Assembly: GCA_023665325.1 (NCBI GenBank)
Contig: JAMPED010000023.1
Coordinates: forward strand, 1 to 23,876
Length of the DNA stretch: 23,876 nt
Reading direction: 5' to 3'
Source of the DNA: Acetobacter sp.
GTDB taxonomy: Bacteria > Pseudomonadota > Alphaproteobacteria > RF32 > CAG-239
Part shown: positions 14,562 through 23,454 of the stretch, piece by piece
Numbering within the stretch: the first letter of the stretch is position 1
Layout: each line of letters begins with the position of its first letter
Notes under the pieces: generated by a model
Seen by the model: the letters and a program-made list of their open reading frames with translations, nothing else
Database searches by the model: none
Told to the model about the DNA's origin: nothing
Made by a program: the position numbers and the translations under genes

Positions 14562-17186
14562 ATGACTAGCGTTAATCAAATAAGAAAAACTTTCTTGAAT
14601 TATTTTGAGAAGAACGGACATAAGATTGTGCCGGCATCTTCTTTAGTGCCTGATAATGACCCGACTTTGATGTTTACAAACTCAGGTATGGTACAATTTA
14701 AAAATATTTTAGCAGGAAATGAAACAAGAGATTATACACGAGCCGCAACTTCCCAAAAAAGCGTTCGAGCCGGCGGCAAGCATAATGACCTTGACAGTGT
14801 GGGCTACGATGTTCGTCACCATACATTTTTTGAAATGCTTGGAAACTTCTCTTTTGGTGATTACTTTAAAGAAGAGGCTATTTACTATGCTTGGGAATTA
14901 CTCACCAAAGAATTTATGATTCCAAAAGAAAAGTTGGCTGTAACAATTTACCACACAGATGATGAGGCTTATAATATTTGGAAAAAAGTATCTGGTTTAG
15001 CAGATGAGCGTATTATTCGTATTGCAACCAAAGATAACTTCTGGCAGATGGGCGATACTGGTCCTTGTGGTCCTTGCTCTGAGATTTTTTATGATCACGG
15101 TCCAGAAGTTTGGGGTGGTCTGCCTGGGACACCTGAAGAAGATGGTGATAGATTTATTGAAATTTGGAACTTGGTATTTGACCAATTTGAAGATTTGCCA
15201 GATGGTTCTCGTATTAACTTAAAAAAGCCATCTATTGATACTGGTATGGGGTTAGAGCGTATTGCTGCGATTTTGCAAGGTGTTCACTCAAACTTTGATA
15301 CGGATACATTTAAACATTTGATTGAAGCTATTGCGAACATTGCTAATACGAACCCGAAAGGTGAATTACAGGCTTCTCATAATGTGATTGCTGACCACTT
15401 GCGTGCAATGAGCTTTTTGATTGCCGATGGTGTGTTACCATCTAATGAGGGACGCGGTTATGTTCTTCGCCGTATTATGCGTCGTGCGATGCGTCACGCT
15501 TATCTTTTAGGCGTTAAAGAGCCGATGATGTATAAGCTTTTACCTACTTTGCAAAAAGAAATGGGAGAAGCTTATCCAGAACTTTACCGTTTTGAAAAAC
15601 TTATTAGTGAAACTATTAAAGCAGAAGAAACTCGCTTTGGCAAAACACTTGATAAAGGTATGCGCCTACTTGACGATGAAACTGCGGATTTAAACAAAGG
15701 CGACACTCTTAATGGTGAAACTGCGTTCAGATTGTATGATACATACGGCTTTCCGCTTGATTTGACACAAGATGCTTTAAAGAACAAGGGAATCGAAGTT
15801 GATATTAACGGGTTTGACGCAGCAATGGCTAAGCAAAAAGAAGAAGCTCGCAAAAACTGGGCGGGTTCGGGCGATGCTGGAACAGAAAAGATTTGGTTTG
15901 AAGTTAAAGAAAATCTTGGTGGATCAGAATTTTTAGGTTATACGACGACAAAGAGTGATGGCATTGTTAAAGCTCTTATTCAAGATAGCAAAACTGTTGA
16001 TAGCGTTAAAAACGGTGAGTTTTATCTGGTGGCTAACCAGACTCCATTTTATGGCGAATGTGGTGGGCAGGTTGGTGATACTGGTATTATTTCCGGCAAA
16101 GGTTTCAAGATCGAAGTTTATGATACGAAACGTAAGTTAGACACAGTATTTGTTCATTGCTGCCGGATGATTGAAGGTGAAATTAAGGTAGAAGATTTTG
16201 CCAACTTTGAAGTAAATGATGTGAATCGGAAGCGTATTTGCGCTAATCACTCGGTTACTCACTTAGCACATAAAGCATTGCGTACGATTTTGGGTGAACA
16301 TATTACTCAAAAAGGCTCTATGGTTGCTGCGGATAGAATGCGCTTTGATATTTCACATCACAAGCAAATTACAACAGACGAACTCAAACAAGCTGAAGAT
16401 ATGGTCAACGAGGCTATTCGCAAGAACTATACTGTTAATACTGTTTTGATGAATCAGGATGAAGCGGTTAAAACCGGTGCTATGGCTTTGTTTGGTGAGA
16501 AATATGGCGAAGAAGTGCGTGTTGTTACGATGGAAAAGGACGGCGAAGTATATTCTCGTGAACTTTGCGGCGGAACACACGTTTGCAACACCGGTGAAAT
16601 CGGCTACTTCAACATTATTAGCGAATCGGCTGTTTCTGCTGGTGTGCGCCGCATTGAATGTGTAACTGGTAAAGGCGCTGAAGAGTATGTTGAGGATGTG
16701 GAGTGTAAGTTACATTCTGTATGCAATACTCTTAAGACCAATGTGAATGATTTGGAAGCTCGTATTAACAATCTGTTGGCTGAACGCAAAAAGATGGAGG
16801 TGGAAATCTTCAACCTCAAGAAATCTCTTGCTAGTGGCGGCGCTAATAAAAATAGTGAAGCAGAAGAGGTTAACGGTGTAAAATTTATAGGTAAGGTTAT
16901 TCCAGATGTTCATCCGAAAGAACTGAAAGCTTTTATTGACGAAATGAGTCAGAGTATTGGTTCTGGTGTGATGGTTTTGGCAACAGACAAAGATGGTAAA
17001 GCCTCTATTGTGGTTGGTGTTACCAAAGATTTGGTTGGCAAATATTCCGCTGTGGATTTAGTACGTATTGCTTCTGCAGCTGTTGGTGGGCAAGGCGGCG
17101 GCGGTCGTCCGGATATGGCACAAGCTGGCGGACCAGACGCAAGTAAACTGCCACAAGCGTTTGAAGATGTTAAAAAAGCATTGTAA
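14562..17186 (+). CDS. alaS: Alanyl-tRNA synthetase
   Basis: 874 residues, full length. Charges tRNA-Ala. The N-terminal class II catalytic core begins at residue 1 ([20 protein letters not shown]) with motif 2 in the GNFSFGDYF region and motif 3 GMGLERIA. The editing domain that clears Ser/Gly-tRNA-Ala is intact: His563 and His567 (HSVTHLAH), Cys669 and His673 (CGGTHV). A coiled-coil linker (about 735-775) leads to the C-Ala domain ending with the glycine-rich [16 protein letters not shown]. The ATG at 14562 follows GGGAAG. Single-gene unit with a strong terminator. Confidence 0.98.
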   Translation: MTSVNQIRKTFLNYFEKNGHKIVPASSLVPDNDPTLMFTNSGMVQFKNILAGNETRDYTRAATSQKSVRAGGKHNDLDSVGYDVRHHTFFEMLGNFSFGDYFKEEAIYYAWELLTKEFMIPKEKLAVTIYHTDDEAYNIWKKVSGLADERIIRIATKDNFWQMGDTGPCGPCSEIFYDHGPEVWGGLPGTPEEDGDRFIEIWNLVFDQFEDLPDGSRINLKKPSIDTGMGLERIAAILQGVHSNFDTDTFKHLIEAIANIANTNPKGELQASHNVIADHLRAMSFLIADGVLPSNEGRGYVLRRIMRRAMRHAYLLGVKEPMMYKLLPTLQKEMGEAYPELYRFEKLISETIKAEETRFGKTLDKGMRLLDDETADLNKGDTLNGETAFRLYDTYGFPLDLTQDALKNKGIEVDINGFDAAMAKQKEEARKNWAGSGDAGTEKIWFEVKENLGGSEFLGYTTTKSDGIVKALIQDSKTVDSVKNGEFYLVANQTPFYGECGGQVGDTGIISGKGFKIEVYDTKRKLDTVFVHCCRMIEGEIKVEDFANFEVNDVNRKRICANHSVTHLAHKALRTILGEHITQKGSMVAADRMRFDISHHKQITTDELKQAEDMVNEAIRKNYTVNTVLMNQDEAVKTGAMALFGEKYGEEVRVVTMEKDGEVYSRELCGGTHVCNTGEIGYFNIISESAVSAGVRRIECVTGKGAEEYVEDVECKLHSVCNTLKTNVNDLEARINNLLAERKKMEVEIFNLKKSLASGGANKNSEAEEVNGVKFIGKVIPDVHPKELKAFIDEMSQSIGSGVMVLATDKDGKASIVVGVTKDLVGKYSAVDLVRIASAAVGGQGGGGRPDMAQAGGPDASKLPQAFEDVKKAL

Positions 17187-17196
17187 GAGAAAAGAT

Positions 17197-17225
17197 AAAG
17201 CCGTTATCAGTGATAGCGGCTTTTT
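17197..17225 (+). terminator. alaS terminator
   Basis: AAAGCCG-TTATCA pairs with TGATAG-CGGCTTT (one G-U), then T5. It may also stop the minus-strand lipoprotein transcript ending at 17228. Confidence 0.85.
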
Positions 17226-17227
17226 AT

Positions 17228-17578
17228 TTAGTTATTTCTCGTTTTAATGGCTGTACCTTGGACTTTCCAACCAGTTTGACTATATAGATACGGTATAAAC
17301 CAATACCAAACTTTAACCTCCACATCTACCATTAAATCTGTTTGAGATTTTTTTAGAGCATCATTTAACGCATCGTTAAGATTAGGATTTGACTTTGTTC
17401 TCATAAAAACAATAGTATGTCCAACATCTCTTCCTTCTATATTATATTGTTTTTTTATGTTCTCATTTTTGATGTTTTGAGTATCTATCATACGATTTGA
17501 TAAAATAGTGAAATGACCAAAATTGTAACAACATCCTGAAAGATATATAATCACAAACAGACTAAATAATTTATTCAT
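17228..17578 (-). CDS. Small lipoprotein, paralogue A (TRL-like?)
   Basis: 116 residues from ATG 17578; a GTG two codons upstream is possible. Lipobox LSGC with Cys16 after a short hydrophobic signal. The mature part aligns by eye along its length with the upstream neighbour: HFTILSNRMI versus HLSMISNTSV, NPNLNDALNDALKKSQTDLM versus IPNVQRAIDNALKKGKGDIL, VWYWFIPYLYSQTGWKVQG versus IWWFIIGKASIYVDG. The A(I/L).DALKK...D pattern resembles TRL-like lipoproteins, but this is weak. The start codon overlaps the stop region of paralogue B by 8 nt, so the two are probably translationally coupled. Function unknown; envelope-anchored. Confidence 0.75.
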   Translation of the reverse strand: MNKLFSLFVIIYLSGCCYNFGHFTILSNRMIDTQNIKNENIKKQYNIEGRDVGHTIVFMRTKSNPNLNDALNDALKKSQTDLMVDVEVKVWYWFIPYLYSQTGWKVQGTAIKTRNN

Positions 17579-17918
17579 TATCACTCTCTTTAGTATTTAT
17601 AACTATACCATCAACGTATATACTTGCTTTTCCTATTATAAACCACCATATTTTTGTATAAATAGTGGCATTTATCAAAATATCACCTTTTCCCTTTTTA
17701 AGGGCATTATCTATTGCTCTTTGCACATTGGGAATACCCAATGGAATAAAAATAATTATAGACTTTGTATCTTCTCCTTTTATATAATTCGATTTTATAT
17801 TTTGATTTAAATTAATATTATCCAAACGAACTGAAGTGTTAGAAATCATTGATAAATGTGCAATATGTGTTGTACAGCTACCTAACATAATAAACAATAT
17901 CAATGCTATTTTTTTCAT
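17571..17918 (-). CDS. Small lipoprotein, paralogue B (TRL-like?)
   Basis: 115 residues from ATG 17918, which has GGAG six bases upstream; a TTG within the ribosome binding site is rejected as start. Signal peptide MKKIALILFIMLGSC, lipobox with Cys15. The mature part is mixed alpha/beta, about 100 residues, with the same order of strands and the ALKKGKGDILI helix-strand unit as paralogue A. The pair is a tandem duplication with considerable divergence. The gene lies downstream of a third lipoprotein across a 9-bp intercistronic hairpin (17929-17966), probably in one operon. No function is claimed. Confidence 0.75.
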   Translation of the reverse strand: MKKIALILFIMLGSCTTHIAHLSMISNTSVRLDNINLNQNIKSNYIKGEDTKSIIIFIPLGIPNVQRAIDNALKKGKGDILINATIYTKIWWFIIGKASIYVDGIVINTKESDNE

Positions 17919-17928
17919 TAAAATCTCC

Positions 17929-17966
17929 AAGAGTAGCCATAAAGAACTTTCTCTATAGCTACTCTT
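17929..17966 (-). other. Intercistronic stem-loop before lipoprotein B
   Basis: AAGAGTAGC (17929-17937) and GCTACTCTT (17958-17966), a perfect 9-bp stem with a 20-nt loop and no T-run. On the minus strand its 3' arm ends immediately before the GGAG ribosome binding site, so it may affect translation or RNA processing. Confidence 0.5.
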
Positions 17967-17976
17967 AAGTATAATT

Positions 17977-18411
17977 CTATTTAGAAATAGGAAGTAATTG
18001 TCCTGTTGGACTCAGTTCATAACCTCTTCGTTTTAATGCTTGTTTACCTGCTTCATTATATGTATAGTAATAAATAAGTTCTCGTTCATTTATTGTTCCA
18101 GCATCTATTGCTGCCTCAGGTATTCCCCAAACTACAGATAACGGCCAAGTTAATAAATTAAGAAAACCATACAAATAATGACCGCCATCTCCACCATTAC
18201 CAGAAGCTAAATAAAAATTACCAAATCCTGGCAATATATTAAGAGCACCTGCACCAGCTGGACTAGCTGGACGCTCCCAATTTCCTGCTGGCTTATCAAC
18301 TGTTATACCTTTTGATTTTAAGCTTTGTATTGTGTTTCTCTCAGTCATACTTAAAGATGTACAACCTGATATTGTAATACATAATGCTAACATTAAAATA
18401 AGTTTTTTCAT
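17977..18411 (-). CDS. Lipoprotein of unknown function
   Basis: 144 residues from ATG 18411 (AAAAGG 9 nt upstream); an ATG three codons earlier touches the ribosome binding site. Signal MKKLILMLALCITISGC with lipobox Cys17. The mature part starts TSLSMTERNTIQSLKSKGIT and has a glycine-rich hydrophobic stretch (NILPGFGNFYLASGNGGDGG, then YLYGFLNLLTWPLSVVWGIP) that may be a membrane hairpin. It ends with a polar YNEAGKQALKRRGYEL tail. The LPGFGNFY pattern recalls small lipoproteins with TM2-like hairpins, but I cannot name the family. First gene of a probable three-lipoprotein unit. A structured RNA with its own terminator lies directly upstream. Confidence 0.8.
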   Translation of the reverse strand: MKKLILMLALCITISGCTSLSMTERNTIQSLKSKGITVDKPAGNWERPASPAGAGALNILPGFGNFYLASGNGGDGGHYLYGFLNLLTWPLSVVWGIPEAAIDAGTINERELIYYYTYNEAGKQALKRRGYELSPTGQLLPISK

Positions 18412-18438
18412 AACTAACATCCTTTTAATAGTTCAAAC

Positions 18439-18470
18439 AAAAAAAACCCGCTTTAGAAACTAAAGGCGGG
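18439..18470 (-). terminator. Terminator of the structured RNA at 18477-18664
   Basis: On the minus strand CCCGC-CTTTAG pairs with CTAAAG-CGGG (one bulged base) around TTT, followed by T8. It ends 27 nt before the lipoprotein start codon. Confidence 0.85.
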
Positions 18471-18476
18471 CGGATG

Positions 18477-18664
18477 CTAGAAAACCGTATACAAAACCAA
18501 GACGGCTCGGCTTATTGGGGCAGAGCCTTATTCGCCGACATCCACCCCATTATAGAGATATGATGCCGGCACAATATTTAAAGTCGTGTGCGCACTCGAC
18601 TAGTTTTGTATTTATGTAGGGTTTTCTAGGCCCTCGGTTTTACTCTTTTCTAGGGAATAAAACC
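18477..18664 (-). ncRNA. Unrecognised structured RNA with pseudoknot
   Basis: Read on the minus strand, a 10-bp perfect stem (18620-18629 with 18477-18486) and an 8-bp stem (18603-18610 with 18490-18497) close a domain. It holds three hairpins: AGTCG/CGACT (18582-18586 with 18597-18601), a 9-bp GCCGGCATC/GATGTCGGC stem (18562-18570 with 18534-18542, one G-U) and GGCTC/GAGCC (18504-18508 with 18523-18527). The loops of the last two are complementary over 5 bp (TGGGG, plus strand 18516-18520, with CCCCA 18545-18549), i.e. a loop-loop pseudoknot. A further 5' hairpin pairs 18658-18664 with 18636-18642. A promoter is upstream and a terminator downstream. Stand-alone RNA or lipoprotein leader; it does not match tmRNA, 6S, SRP or RNase P motifs I know. 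Confidence 0.6.
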
Positions 18665-18671
18665 TTGTGTT

Positions 18672-18699
18672 AGTATATTTATTTTTTTGTATTTAGCAA
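18672..18699 (-). promoter_or_regulatory. Promoter of the structured RNA
   Basis: On the minus strand TTGCTA (18699-18694), a 16-nt spacer, TATACT (18677-18672). Transcription would start near 18665, just before the first hairpin. Confidence 0.5.
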
Positions 18700-18720
18700 G
18701 GATTTTTTTATTTCTTATAT

Positions 18721-18754
18721 AAAAACACCCCCATAGATATTTATGGGGGTGTTT
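18721..18754 (-). terminator. Terminator of the 18775-19131 gene
   Basis: A 13-bp perfect stem (AAACACCCCCATA 18723-18735 with 18742-18754), followed on the minus strand by T5. It starts about 20 nt after the stop codon. Confidence 0.9.
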
Positions 18755-18774
18755 AATCAAATTTATTTATTTTT

Positions 18775-19131
18775 CTATTTGCGAGGAAACTTAAAATTAA
18801 AAGTCCCAGCTTTAATCTTTTTTATCAACTCTTTAAACTCTGCTAATTTTTCAGAGTTAGAAGCTGATAGTTCTATAATCTCACGTCCTAATGCGTTGGT
18901 TTGAATATCTTGCAAGACTTCTGGATTTTCAATTAACAATTTAAGAAGTTCCTTGCTTTCTCTGCTGAGAAATTTTGTTGATGCTATTGCGCTACGTTCA
19001 TCATAAACAGCACTTATTGAATTAACATAATTCTCTACAGATGCATCTATTTTGCTATCATACGCATTTGCCAAAGTTATTAAAACTTCATATAAATTTG
19101 GCATATTCTCATCTAATATTTGTTTTTGCAT
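18775..19131 (-). CDS. Hypothetical helical cytoplasmic protein
   Basis: 118 residues, no signal peptide or membrane segment, and no family recognised. It is predicted almost all helical (NLYEVLITLANAYDSKID, LSRESKELLKLLIENPEVLQ, EKLAEFKELIKKIKAG) with a basic C-terminus KFPRK. The composition recalls small F0F1-delta-like or adaptor-type helical proteins, without real evidence. ATG at 19131 follows AGGAT. It lies 26 nt downstream of the outer-membrane barrel gene and shares its strand, so the two may be co-transcribed, ending at the 18721 terminator. Confidence 0.7.
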   Translation of the reverse strand: MQKQILDENMPNLYEVLITLANAYDSKIDASVENYVNSISAVYDERSAIASTKFLSRESKELLKLLIENPEVLQDIQTNALGREIIELSASNSEKLAEFKELIKKIKAGTFNFKFPRK

Positions 19132-19157
19132 TTTTTATCCTATCATTTTGTTTTTTT

Positions 19158-19682
19158 TTAGAAAAAATAATATCTGACACCGACTGTCAATTCTTGCACG
19201 TTTTTCTTGAAGAATTTATCTTCTGGAAAGACATAACGATACATTGCACGGATTCCGATATTACTGGTTGGATTAAACTGCGCCCCGAATCCTGCTCGAT
19301 AAGTCTTATCTTCAAACCCTTTCATTTTAGAATTTAGACGCCCTCCATCTAGAGAATATTTACCATAACCAACTGTTGTTAACAATTCTACAACACCTAA
19401 ATTTAATGTATCAAATACTGCATCTACACCATACGCTGCTGGTTTGGTTTTTGAACCGTGTGCAGCATCTGTTGAAAAAAACTTTTGATAATATCCTTCA
19501 ACCGATACCATTCCCAAAGCTTTTACCCCAACACTTAAAGCACCGCCATTTAAACTGTCTATATTTCCATAGCCATTTGGGGTGGCTGAAACATAATCTA
19601 ATCCCACGTGAGGAGATACAATAAATGCATTTGCATTAAAAGAAAGCATTGTTGCGGCAAGTGTTAAATATAGTTTTTTCAT
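19158..19682 (-). CDS. Outer-membrane beta-barrel protein
   Basis: 174 residues from ATG 19682 (AAGGAG 8-9 nt upstream; a GTG three codons earlier is less likely). Signal peptide MKKLYLTLAATMLSFNANA, cleavage after Ala19. The mature ~155 residues alternate hydrophobic and polar strands (FIVSPHVGLDYVSATP, ALSVGVKALGMVSVEGYYQ, YRAGFGAQFNPTSNIGIRAM) and end in the barrel-type terminal strand LTVGVRYYFF with a C-terminal Phe, the BAM recognition signal. Size fits an 8-stranded OmpA/OmpX-like barrel. Role unknown. It is 13 nt before the end of the upstream rnd transcript region and may form a unit rnd-barrel-hypothetical. Confidence 0.85.
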   Translation of the reverse strand: MKKLYLTLAATMLSFNANAFIVSPHVGLDYVSATPNGYGNIDSLNGGALSVGVKALGMVSVEGYYQKFFSTDAAHGSKTKPAAYGVDAVFDTLNLGVVELLTTVGYGKYSLDGGRLNSKMKGFEDKTYRAGFGAQFNPTSNIGIRAMYRYVFPEDKFFKKNVQELTVGVRYYFF

Positions 19683-19704
19683 AAAACTCACTCCTTGTAT
19701 ATAA

Positions 19705-20868
19705 TTACAGTTCTTTTATAATAATATCCCGTGTTTGGGGATTATAGGTTAAGCCTAAATTTCCACGACGAAAATCTTCAGCAGTTTTACCAAAAATATC
19801 ATAACGCCAACCAGAGAGAATCTGATTTTTGGCTTTTGGATTTTTAATGTATTCACGCAAATTCTTTTCAGAACTTATTAGATGCGAAACAACACCGTAT
19901 TCATTGCTTTTAATTTTTAACAATAAACGCAAAATCTCATATAATGATTGTTGGCTAGGTGGTAGTGTTACATCTCGCTCTCTATCTTGTTTACCTAGAC
20001 TGCGATCAAAGCCTTTTTCTATCAATGATGATAAAACTTCAACCATTTCTTTTGCTAATACACTTTTCGCGATATCGGTACGCATTCCCCTCACTTGCTT
20101 CATTTCATCAAGTGATTTCGGAAATGCTGTCGCGATGTTAACCAAAAAATCATCCTTGATAATATTTTGTCTGGATGTGTTTTGCCGCATTGCTCGCTCT
20201 TCTCGCCACGCAGCCAAGGCTTTTAGCGCATTAACAAATGCTACAGAGTGACTGTTATGACGAATCCGCAACCAGGCATCTTCAGGATTAACTTTATAGT
20301 GATTGATGTCAACTAGGTCTTCCATTCCCTCTTCAACCCACTTCTCCCGCTGGTTTTCTTTTAGGTATGCGGCAATCTGATAATAACACGGAAGTAGATG
20401 TGTTACATCACCTGCAGCATATTCTAATTGCTCAGGAGTTAGTGGGCGAAGCTGCCAGTTTGTTAATCGGCAAGACTTGTCCAGCTCTTTTTCACAATAT
20501 ACTCTAACCAGATTTTCATAACTCACACATTCTCCCAAACCGCACGCCTGAGCGGCTATTTGTGTATCAAATACCGGTGTTGGCACTTCGTGAGACATAT
20601 TATAAATTATTTCAATATCTTGACGTCCTGAATGAAAAACCTTCAAAACTTTCTTATTTTGCATTAACTCAAAAAAAGCAGTAAAGTCCATTCCCTTTGC
20701 TATTGGGTCTAATAAAAATACACCATCGTCATATCCAATTTGGATTAAACAAGGAATCGGGTAATATGTTTTTTCACGTAAAAATTCGCAATCTATGGCT
20801 ATAACTTTTTGTTTTTTTAAAACTTTGCAAGCATTTTCCAAATCTTTTGTATTGTCTATTAAATTCAT
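19705..20868 (-). CDS. rnd: Ribonuclease D
   Basis: 387 residues, full length. A 3'-5' exoribonuclease for tRNA and small RNA 3'-end trimming. The DEDDy catalytic set is complete: Asp26 and Glu28 (IAIDCEF), Asp84 (FHSGRQDIE), and Tyr150/Asp154 (YAAGDVTHL). The HRDC nucleic-acid-binding part follows at about 205-290 (ALKALAAWREERAMRQNTSR), then a C-terminal HRDC-like repeat. The ATG at 20868 follows AAGGAA. Divergent from aspS, with the shared upstream region at 20869-21002. Confidence 0.95.
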   Translation of the reverse strand: MNLIDNTKDLENACKVLKKQKVIAIDCEFLREKTYYPIPCLIQIGYDDGVFLLDPIAKGMDFTAFFELMQNKKVLKVFHSGRQDIEIIYNMSHEVPTPVFDTQIAAQACGLGECVSYENLVRVYCEKELDKSCRLTNWQLRPLTPEQLEYAAGDVTHLLPCYYQIAAYLKENQREKWVEEGMEDLVDINHYKVNPEDAWLRIRHNSHSVAFVNALKALAAWREERAMRQNTSRQNIIKDDFLVNIATAFPKSLDEMKQVRGMRTDIAKSVLAKEMVEVLSSLIEKGFDRSLGKQDRERDVTLPPSQQSLYEILRLLLKIKSNEYGVVSHLISSEKNLREYIKNPKAKNQILSGWRYDIFGKTAEDFRRGNLGLTYNPQTRDIIIKEL

Positions 20869-20935
20869 CTGGCTTGTTCCTTTTTGTTTTTTTATATCAT
20901 ATAAACTGATTGTTTAAGATTTTTTTAATTTTAGC

Positions 20936-20964
20936 TTGCATTTATACCAAATTGAGGATTTAAT
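20936..20964 (+). promoter_or_regulatory. aspS promoter
   Basis: TTGCAT (20936-20941), a 17-nt spacer, TTTAAT (20959-20964). A perfect 10-bp palindrome GTGTTAACAC (20975-20984) sits at about the transcription start. Confidence 0.5.
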
Positions 20965-21002
20965 GGCGGTATTAGTGTTAACACAATTATTCAGAGGTAT
21001 TT

Positions 21003-22769
21003 ATGATTGAATACAGAACGCATACCTGCGGCGAATTAAGAGCCGGCGACGCAGGAATAACTGTTAAGCTCTCTGGTTGGATTCACCGTAAACGTAATTT
21101 GGGAAATTTATGTTTTATTGATTTGCGTGATCATTATGGTATTACGCAATGTGTGGTTGACAGCTCCAGTGATTTATTCCAAAAGTTTGAAGACATTCGT
21201 GTGGAAAGTGTGATTACTGTTGATGGTAAGGCTGTTATGCGGCAGAGCGTTAACAAAAATATGCCAACCGGTGATATTGAAGTTTTGGTTGATGCTGTTG
21301 AGTTACACTCTATGGCTGATGTTTTGCCAATTCAGGTTTTCGGAGAGGATAATTCTCCGGAAGATATGCGTTTAAAGTATAGATTTTTAGATTTGCGCCG
21401 TGAGAAGATTCACAACAACATTATTCTGCGCTGTCAAGTTATTAAGAGAATGCGTGAATTGATGAACGAGCAAGGTTTTCTGGAATATCAAACTCCTATT
21501 TTAACGGCTTCATCCCCTGAGGGCGCTAGAGACTTCTTAGTTCCATCTCGTTTGAACCCTGGCAAGTTTTATGCGCTTCCTCAATCTCCACAGCAGTTCA
21601 AACAACTGTTAATGGTTTCCGGTTTCGACAGATATTTTCAAATTGCACCGTGTTTTCGTGATGAAGATCCACGTGCTGACCGTAGCCCTGGCGAGTTTTA
21701 TCAACTCGATATGGAAATGTCTTTTGCAACGCAAGATGATGTGTTTGGGGTTATGGAAAAGACAATGGGAACAATTTTCAATGAATTTGCTAATGGCAAA
21801 AAAGTTGACCAAGCGCCGTTCCAGCGAATCGCATTTAGAGAAGCTATGTTGAAGTATGGCTCTGATAAGCCAGACTTGAGAAATCCGCTTTATATTCAGG
21901 ACGCAACAGCTTTCTTTAACAACTCAGGTTTCGGCGTTTATGACAGCAAGGCCGCAAACGGTGAAGAACTGCGGGCTATCGTTATTCTATCTGCTGGTGA
22001 AAAGCCTCGCTCTTTCTTTGATAAGCTTGATGGCTTTGCTAAAGAAGAAGGTTTTGGCGGTATGGCATACGTTGCCTTGTCTACAGCTGGTGCAAAAGGT
22101 ATTGCCAAGTTCTTTTCTGAGGAAAAAATGGCTGAACTTAAGACGACTTTCGGCGTTAAAGATGGCGATGCGATTGTGTTTATGGGTGGCAATAAAAAGC
22201 TTATCAATAAATTTGCTGGTAAGGTTCGCACCAAGCTTGGCGAAGAGTTGGATTTGATTGAGAAAGATGCATTCAGAATCTGCTGGATTGTTGATTTCCC
22301 GTTCTATGAAGAAAATGAAGAGACTGGTGCGGTTGAATTTTCTCATAATCCGTTTTCTATGCCGCAAGGTGGAATGGACTCGCTTTTGAACAAAAATCCG
22401 CTTGATATTTTAGCTTATCAATATGATATGGTCTGTAATGGGGTTGAGTTAGCGTCTGGTGCGGTTCGTAACCATAAGCCTGAGATTATGTATAAAGCAT
22501 TTGAAATTGCCGGATATGACAACAGCGTGGTAGATAACAAATTCGGCGGTATGATTAACGCATTCAAATATGGCGCTCCACCACACGCCGGCTGCGCTCC
22601 TGGGGTTGACCGCACAGTTATGCTTTTATTAGATGAACCGATTATTCGTGATGTTATTTTATTCCCACTTAACGGAAAGGCGCAAGATTTGCTGATGCAA
22701 GCACCGAATACGGTTAATCAGCAACAGATTGATGACTTGCACATTAGAATTGTGGAAGACAAAGAGTAA
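21003..22769 (+). CDS. aspS: Aspartyl-tRNA synthetase, bacterial type
   Basis: 588 residues, the size of bacterial-type AspRS. Order of parts: OB-fold anticodon domain (1-105, [13 protein letters not shown]), class II core with motif 1 near 150 and motif 2 [22 protein letters not shown], the GAD insertion domain (about 280-420), and motif 3 ending [14 protein letters not shown]. The loop HRKRNLG carries Leu33 where non-discriminating enzymes such as that of P. aeruginosa have His31, which points to an AspRS that discriminates tRNA-Asp from tRNA-Asn; this is inference from one residue. The ATG at 21003 follows CAGAGG. A single gene with its own promoter and terminator. Confidence 0.97.
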   Translation: MIEYRTHTCGELRAGDAGITVKLSGWIHRKRNLGNLCFIDLRDHYGITQCVVDSSSDLFQKFEDIRVESVITVDGKAVMRQSVNKNMPTGDIEVLVDAVELHSMADVLPIQVFGEDNSPEDMRLKYRFLDLRREKIHNNIILRCQVIKRMRELMNEQGFLEYQTPILTASSPEGARDFLVPSRLNPGKFYALPQSPQQFKQLLMVSGFDRYFQIAPCFRDEDPRADRSPGEFYQLDMEMSFATQDDVFGVMEKTMGTIFNEFANGKKVDQAPFQRIAFREAMLKYGSDKPDLRNPLYIQDATAFFNNSGFGVYDSKAANGEELRAIVILSAGEKPRSFFDKLDGFAKEEGFGGMAYVALSTAGAKGIAKFFSEEKMAELKTTFGVKDGDAIVFMGGNKKLINKFAGKVRTKLGEELDLIEKDAFRICWIVDFPFYEENEETGAVEFSHNPFSMPQGGMDSLLNKNPLDILAYQYDMVCNGVELASGAVRNHKPEIMYKAFEIAGYDNSVVDNKFGGMINAFKYGAPPHAGCAPGVDRTVMLLLDEPIIRDVILFPLNGKAQDLLMQAPNTVNQQQIDDLHIRIVEDKE

Positions 22770-22771
22770 AG

Positions 22772-22796
22772 AAAGGGAGCCTAACGGCTCCTTTTC
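22772..22796. terminator. Shared terminator of aspS and the prepilin-like gene
   Basis: AAAGGGAGCC (22772-22781) pairs with GGCTCCTTTT (22786-22795, one G-U) around TAAC. It sits between two convergent stop codons, 1 nt from the minus-strand one. Confidence 0.8.
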
Positions 22797-23432
22797 TTAT
22801 AAGGTAAAATTGATAGAAAGAACGCATCCTGAATCTTCAAGACAATTAGAACATATATTTTGTATTTCAGCAATTGTTACATCTGATAAACAAATCCCCT
22901 CTTGTGTTCCACAAGTGGTTGTCCCTAAAAAATGACCGCCCCAAGCGTTTCCTTCACCTCTATATAATCCCGCAGAATAAATAACATCACGATAGTGCTG
23001 AACAACATTTATCATTATGGTTCGACACGTTTCCGCATTTCCTTCTGCATCATCCGCATTTTTTATTTTTAAATCTAATACCATTCTTTTATGTGTTTCC
23101 GCAATAAATGGAGTAAATTGATTTCCCATACTATCAAATATTACACCACCAATTGTTCGCCATTTATCTGGTACAAGTTTAGCATTAACAAGATATGAAG
23201 CAAAGAAAAAACGTGTTCCTTGCCTTATTTGTTCTTGTCGAAAATCTTTTTGATATATCAGAATATCGTTAAAAAACTGGATATATTCTTCGGTTAATTT
23301 ATTTAGTTTATATTTCATCATTGCTTTTGAATAGCCAGCAATACCACCCACTGACAGCATTCCGACAATTGCTAAAACCCCCAACATTTCAATCATTGAG
23401 CGTCCAAGCTCGTTTGTTTGTTTTAATCTCAT
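22797..23432 (-). CDS. Type IV prepilin-like (pseudopilin) protein
   Basis: 211 residues. The N-terminus is a class III (prepilin) signal: MRLKQTNELG then RSMIEMLGVLAIVGMLSVGG. The peptidase would cut after Gly10, leaving Arg11 as first residue and the required Glu at +5 (Glu15), followed by the hydrophobic pilin helix (17-37). The globular part (40-211) has six cysteines, mostly in the C-terminal third (TTTCGTQEGICLSD, then QNICSNCLEDSGC), likely disulfide-bonded. Such proteins, often in many copies with this same N-terminus, occur in uncultured gut Alphaproteobacteria (recall, not searched). No pilus assembly genes are nearby, so it is an orphan. GGGAGC precedes ATG 23432. Upstream lies a long attenuator-like leader. 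Confidence 0.85.
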   Translation of the reverse strand: MRLKQTNELGRSMIEMLGVLAIVGMLSVGGIAGYSKAMMKYKLNKLTEEYIQFFNDILIYQKDFRQEQIRQGTRFFFASYLVNAKLVPDKWRTIGGVIFDSMGNQFTPFIAETHKRMVLDLKIKNADDAEGNAETCRTIMINVVQHYRDVIYSAGLYRGEGNAWGGHFLGTTTCGTQEGICLSDVTIAEIQNICSNCLEDSGCVLSINFTL

Positions 23433-23454
23433 AGTTAGCTCCCATTATAAACAT

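Noticed and set aside
18543..18560. T-box-like GGGGTGG in the structured RNA
   Set aside because: The rest of the T-box consensus and a specifier stem are absent, and T-boxes are rare in Proteobacteria.
18439..18664. Retron msr-msd or tmRNA gene
   Set aside because: No reverse transcriptase is nearby, and neither a tag-peptide frame nor an acceptor-TPsiC half was found.
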